A DNA stretch of 19,863 nucleotides from Propionibacteriaceae bacterium (GTDB lineage Bacteria > Actinomycetota > Actinomycetes > Propionibacteriales > Propionibacteriaceae), in assembly GCA_031282235.1 (NCBI GenBank), contig JAITED010000192.1, positions 1 through 19,863 on the forward strand, given 5' to 3'. Under the pieces are notes generated by a model. It did not search any database and was not told where the DNA came from. It saw only the letters and a list, made by a program, of their open reading frames with translations. A program made the translations under genes and the position numbers. Positions within the stretch are counted from its first letter, which is position 1. Every line of letters begins with the position of its first letter. Positions 18,705-19,863 of this stretch are shown here, one piece after another.

Positions 18705-19863
18705 ATGACGGGTTTGTTTGCGGAACGTGAATCTGATTGTGCCCCTGATGGTGACGCGCTATCTGGTTACGCTCGGCTGTTGAGTGGGATTGTTGGGGTG
18801 TTGGAGCAGGCGCGTACTGCTGCCGTGCGGAGCGTTAATGCCGTCATGACTGCTACTTATTGGAGTATTGGTTACAGTATTGTCGAGCAGGAGTTGAGGG
18901 GTAAAGAACGGGCTGGATACGGTGAGGAGTTGATGGCTCGACTTGCAGTTGATTTGACTGCAAAGTTTGGGCGGGGGTTTGGGCAGCGCAACCTTTATCA
19001 GATGCGGCAATTTCGTTTAGCGTGGCCGCCTGAGACAATTTTGCAGACGCTTTCTGCGAAATCATCAAAGCAGCAGATTTTGCAGATACCATCTGCAAAA
19101 TTGCCGGTGGTGGTATTTGGTGATGGCGAAAGCGTTGATTTGGGGATGCTTGCACAGGCTTTTCCGTTGCCGTGGTCGGCGTATGTGAAATTGCTGTCGG
19201 CTCGTTCTCCCGAGGCACGGCGCTTTTATGAAACGGAAGCAATACGTAATGGTTGGACAGTTAAACAGCTGAATAGGCAGATTAACTCTTTGTTTTATGA
19301 GCGGACTGCTCTGTCTCGTGACAAGGCTGCAATGCTTTTACGGGGTTCGGATGCGGTTGTGGGGGATGCTGTTATCGCTGAGGAATCCGTTAAAGATCCG
19401 CTCGTATTGGAGTTCCTTGGTCTGAAAGATGAGTACTCTGAGACTGATTTGGAAGATGCTCTCATTACTCATTTAACTGATTTTCTGCTTGAACTTGGTG
19501 ATGATTTCGCATTTATTGCTCGGCAGCGCAGACTTCGGTTGGATGATAGTTGGTTCAGGGTTGATCTTGTTTTGTTTAATCGTAGGCTGCGTTGTTTGGT
19601 GCTTGTTGATTTGAAACTTGGAAAGTTTTCTTATCAGGATGCGGGGCAGATGACGCTTTATCTTAATTACGCTAAACAGCATTGGGTCAAACCAGGTGAA
19701 AATCCGCCAGCAGGTATTATTCTGTGTTCGGGGAAGGGAACTGATGAAGTGCGGTATTCTTTGGACGGTCTCGGCAATGCGATTTTAGCTACTGAGTATC
19801 GGCTTGCTTTGCCGGATGAGAAACTGCTCGAAGCTGAACTTGCAGCGACCCGAATACACTTTG
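18705..19863 (+). CDS. YhcG/DUF1016 PDDEXK nuclease-family protein, 3' end outside window
   Basis: From the ATG at 18705 the frame is open to the window edge, 386 codons. GGAGGGG (18693-18699) lies 5 bases upstream. The N-terminal part (ATYWSIGYSIVEQE, GYGEELMARLAVDLTAKFGRGFGQRNLYQMRQF) matches the DUF1016 N-terminal domain. The C-terminal part carries a PDDEXK nuclease core: FRVDLVLF with D287 and VDLKLGKF with D302 and K304, then YQDAGQMTLYLNY. Asp replaces the usual Glu of ELK. Relatives such as YhcG are linked to mobile elements, restriction-modification loci and phage defence, but their substrate is not established. The end (LPDEKLLEAELAATR) suggests that few codons are missing. Two tandem hairpins lie inside the gene. 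Confidence 0.85.
   Translation, partial: MTGLFAERESDCAPDGDALSGYARLLSGIVGVLEQARTAAVRSVNAVMTATYWSIGYSIVEQELRGKERAGYGEELMARLAVDLTAKFGRGFGQRNLYQMRQFRLAWPPETILQTLSAKSSKQQILQIPSAKLPVVVFGDGESVDLGMLAQAFPLPWSAYVKLLSARSPEARRFYETEAIRNGWTVKQLNRQINSLFYERTALSRDKAAMLLRGSDAVVGDAVIAEESVKDPLVLEFLGLKDEYSETDLEDALITHLTDFLLELGDDFAFIARQRRLRLDDSWFRVDLVLFNRRLRCLVLVDLKLGKFSYQDAGQMTLYLNYAKQHWVKPGENPPAGIILCSGKGTDEVRYSLDGLGNAILATEYRLALPDEKLLEAELAATRIHF
19038..19101 (+). repeat. Two tandem hairpins within the YhcG-like gene
   Basis: ATTTTGCAGA (19077-19086), a 5-base loop and TCTGCAAAAT (19092-19101) form a perfect 10-bp stem. Thirty-nine bases upstream the same ATTTTGCAGA (19038-19047), a 5-base loop and TCTGCGAAAT (19053-19062) form a second stem with one G-T pair. 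They encode the repeated peptide ILQTLSAK / ILQIPSAK between the N-terminal domain and the PDDEXK domain. Confidence 0.7.

Overview
The window looks like a chromosomal segment of an actinobacterium (Actinomycetota). The translation proteins support this: EF-G opens with MALDMQTDLAKVRNIGIMAH, and rpsL and rpsG have actinobacterial-type ends. So does the grouping of rpmB, recG, rsmD, coaD and a DUF177 gene. I cannot fix the genus; a member of the Actinomycetaceae is only a guess. Base composition is moderately GC-rich.

Left part (1-5040). A minus-strand cluster runs leftward: rsmD (16S rRNA methyltransferase), coaD (CoA biosynthesis), a DUF177/YceD gene, and the first codons of one more gene cut by the window edge. 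On the plus strand, RNase J diverges from rsmD across a 254-base gap that holds a REP-like double hairpin. A lipoprotein gene and rpmB (L28) follow. Behind rpmB lies a C/T-rich, G-poor tract ending in a 16-bp palindrome.

Middle part (5040-10010). recG is followed by a two-gene cell-envelope unit, a septum-formation-like lipoprotein and a small two-helix membrane protein. The next 470 bases hold no intact gene but are not empty. They contain a 21-bp palindrome with a half copy two helical turns away, the broken 3' end of a DUF4143-type ATPase gene, and an array of GTTTTATC/GATAAAAC motifs with five A-tracts about 10 bp apart. This array runs into the promoter of an intact orphan AAA ATPase with a probable C-terminal winged helix.

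Translation operon (10010-14740). rpsL, rpsG and fusA form the str operon. tuf follows 200 bases later with its own promoter candidate and a structured leader, and ends in a strong hairpin terminator.

Right part (14740-19863). Accessory and core genes are mixed here: a probable two-gene toxin-antitoxin unit whose toxin is an AbiEii-like nucleotidyltransferase with a partner that is not AbiEi-like, a lipoprotein, a glutamyl-tRNA synthetase of a subtype I associate with Deinococcus/Chloroflexi, and a YhcG/DUF1016 PDDEXK nuclease-family gene that runs off the window and carries two tandem hairpins in its coding sequence.

A recurring theme is genes that lack a Shine-Dalgarno sequence but have a TAnnnT hexamer 6-7 bases before ATG, as expected for leaderless mRNAs. 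The most interesting material is the ATPase pair with its operator-like DNA (8429-10006) and the nucleotidyltransferase pair (14804-15866).
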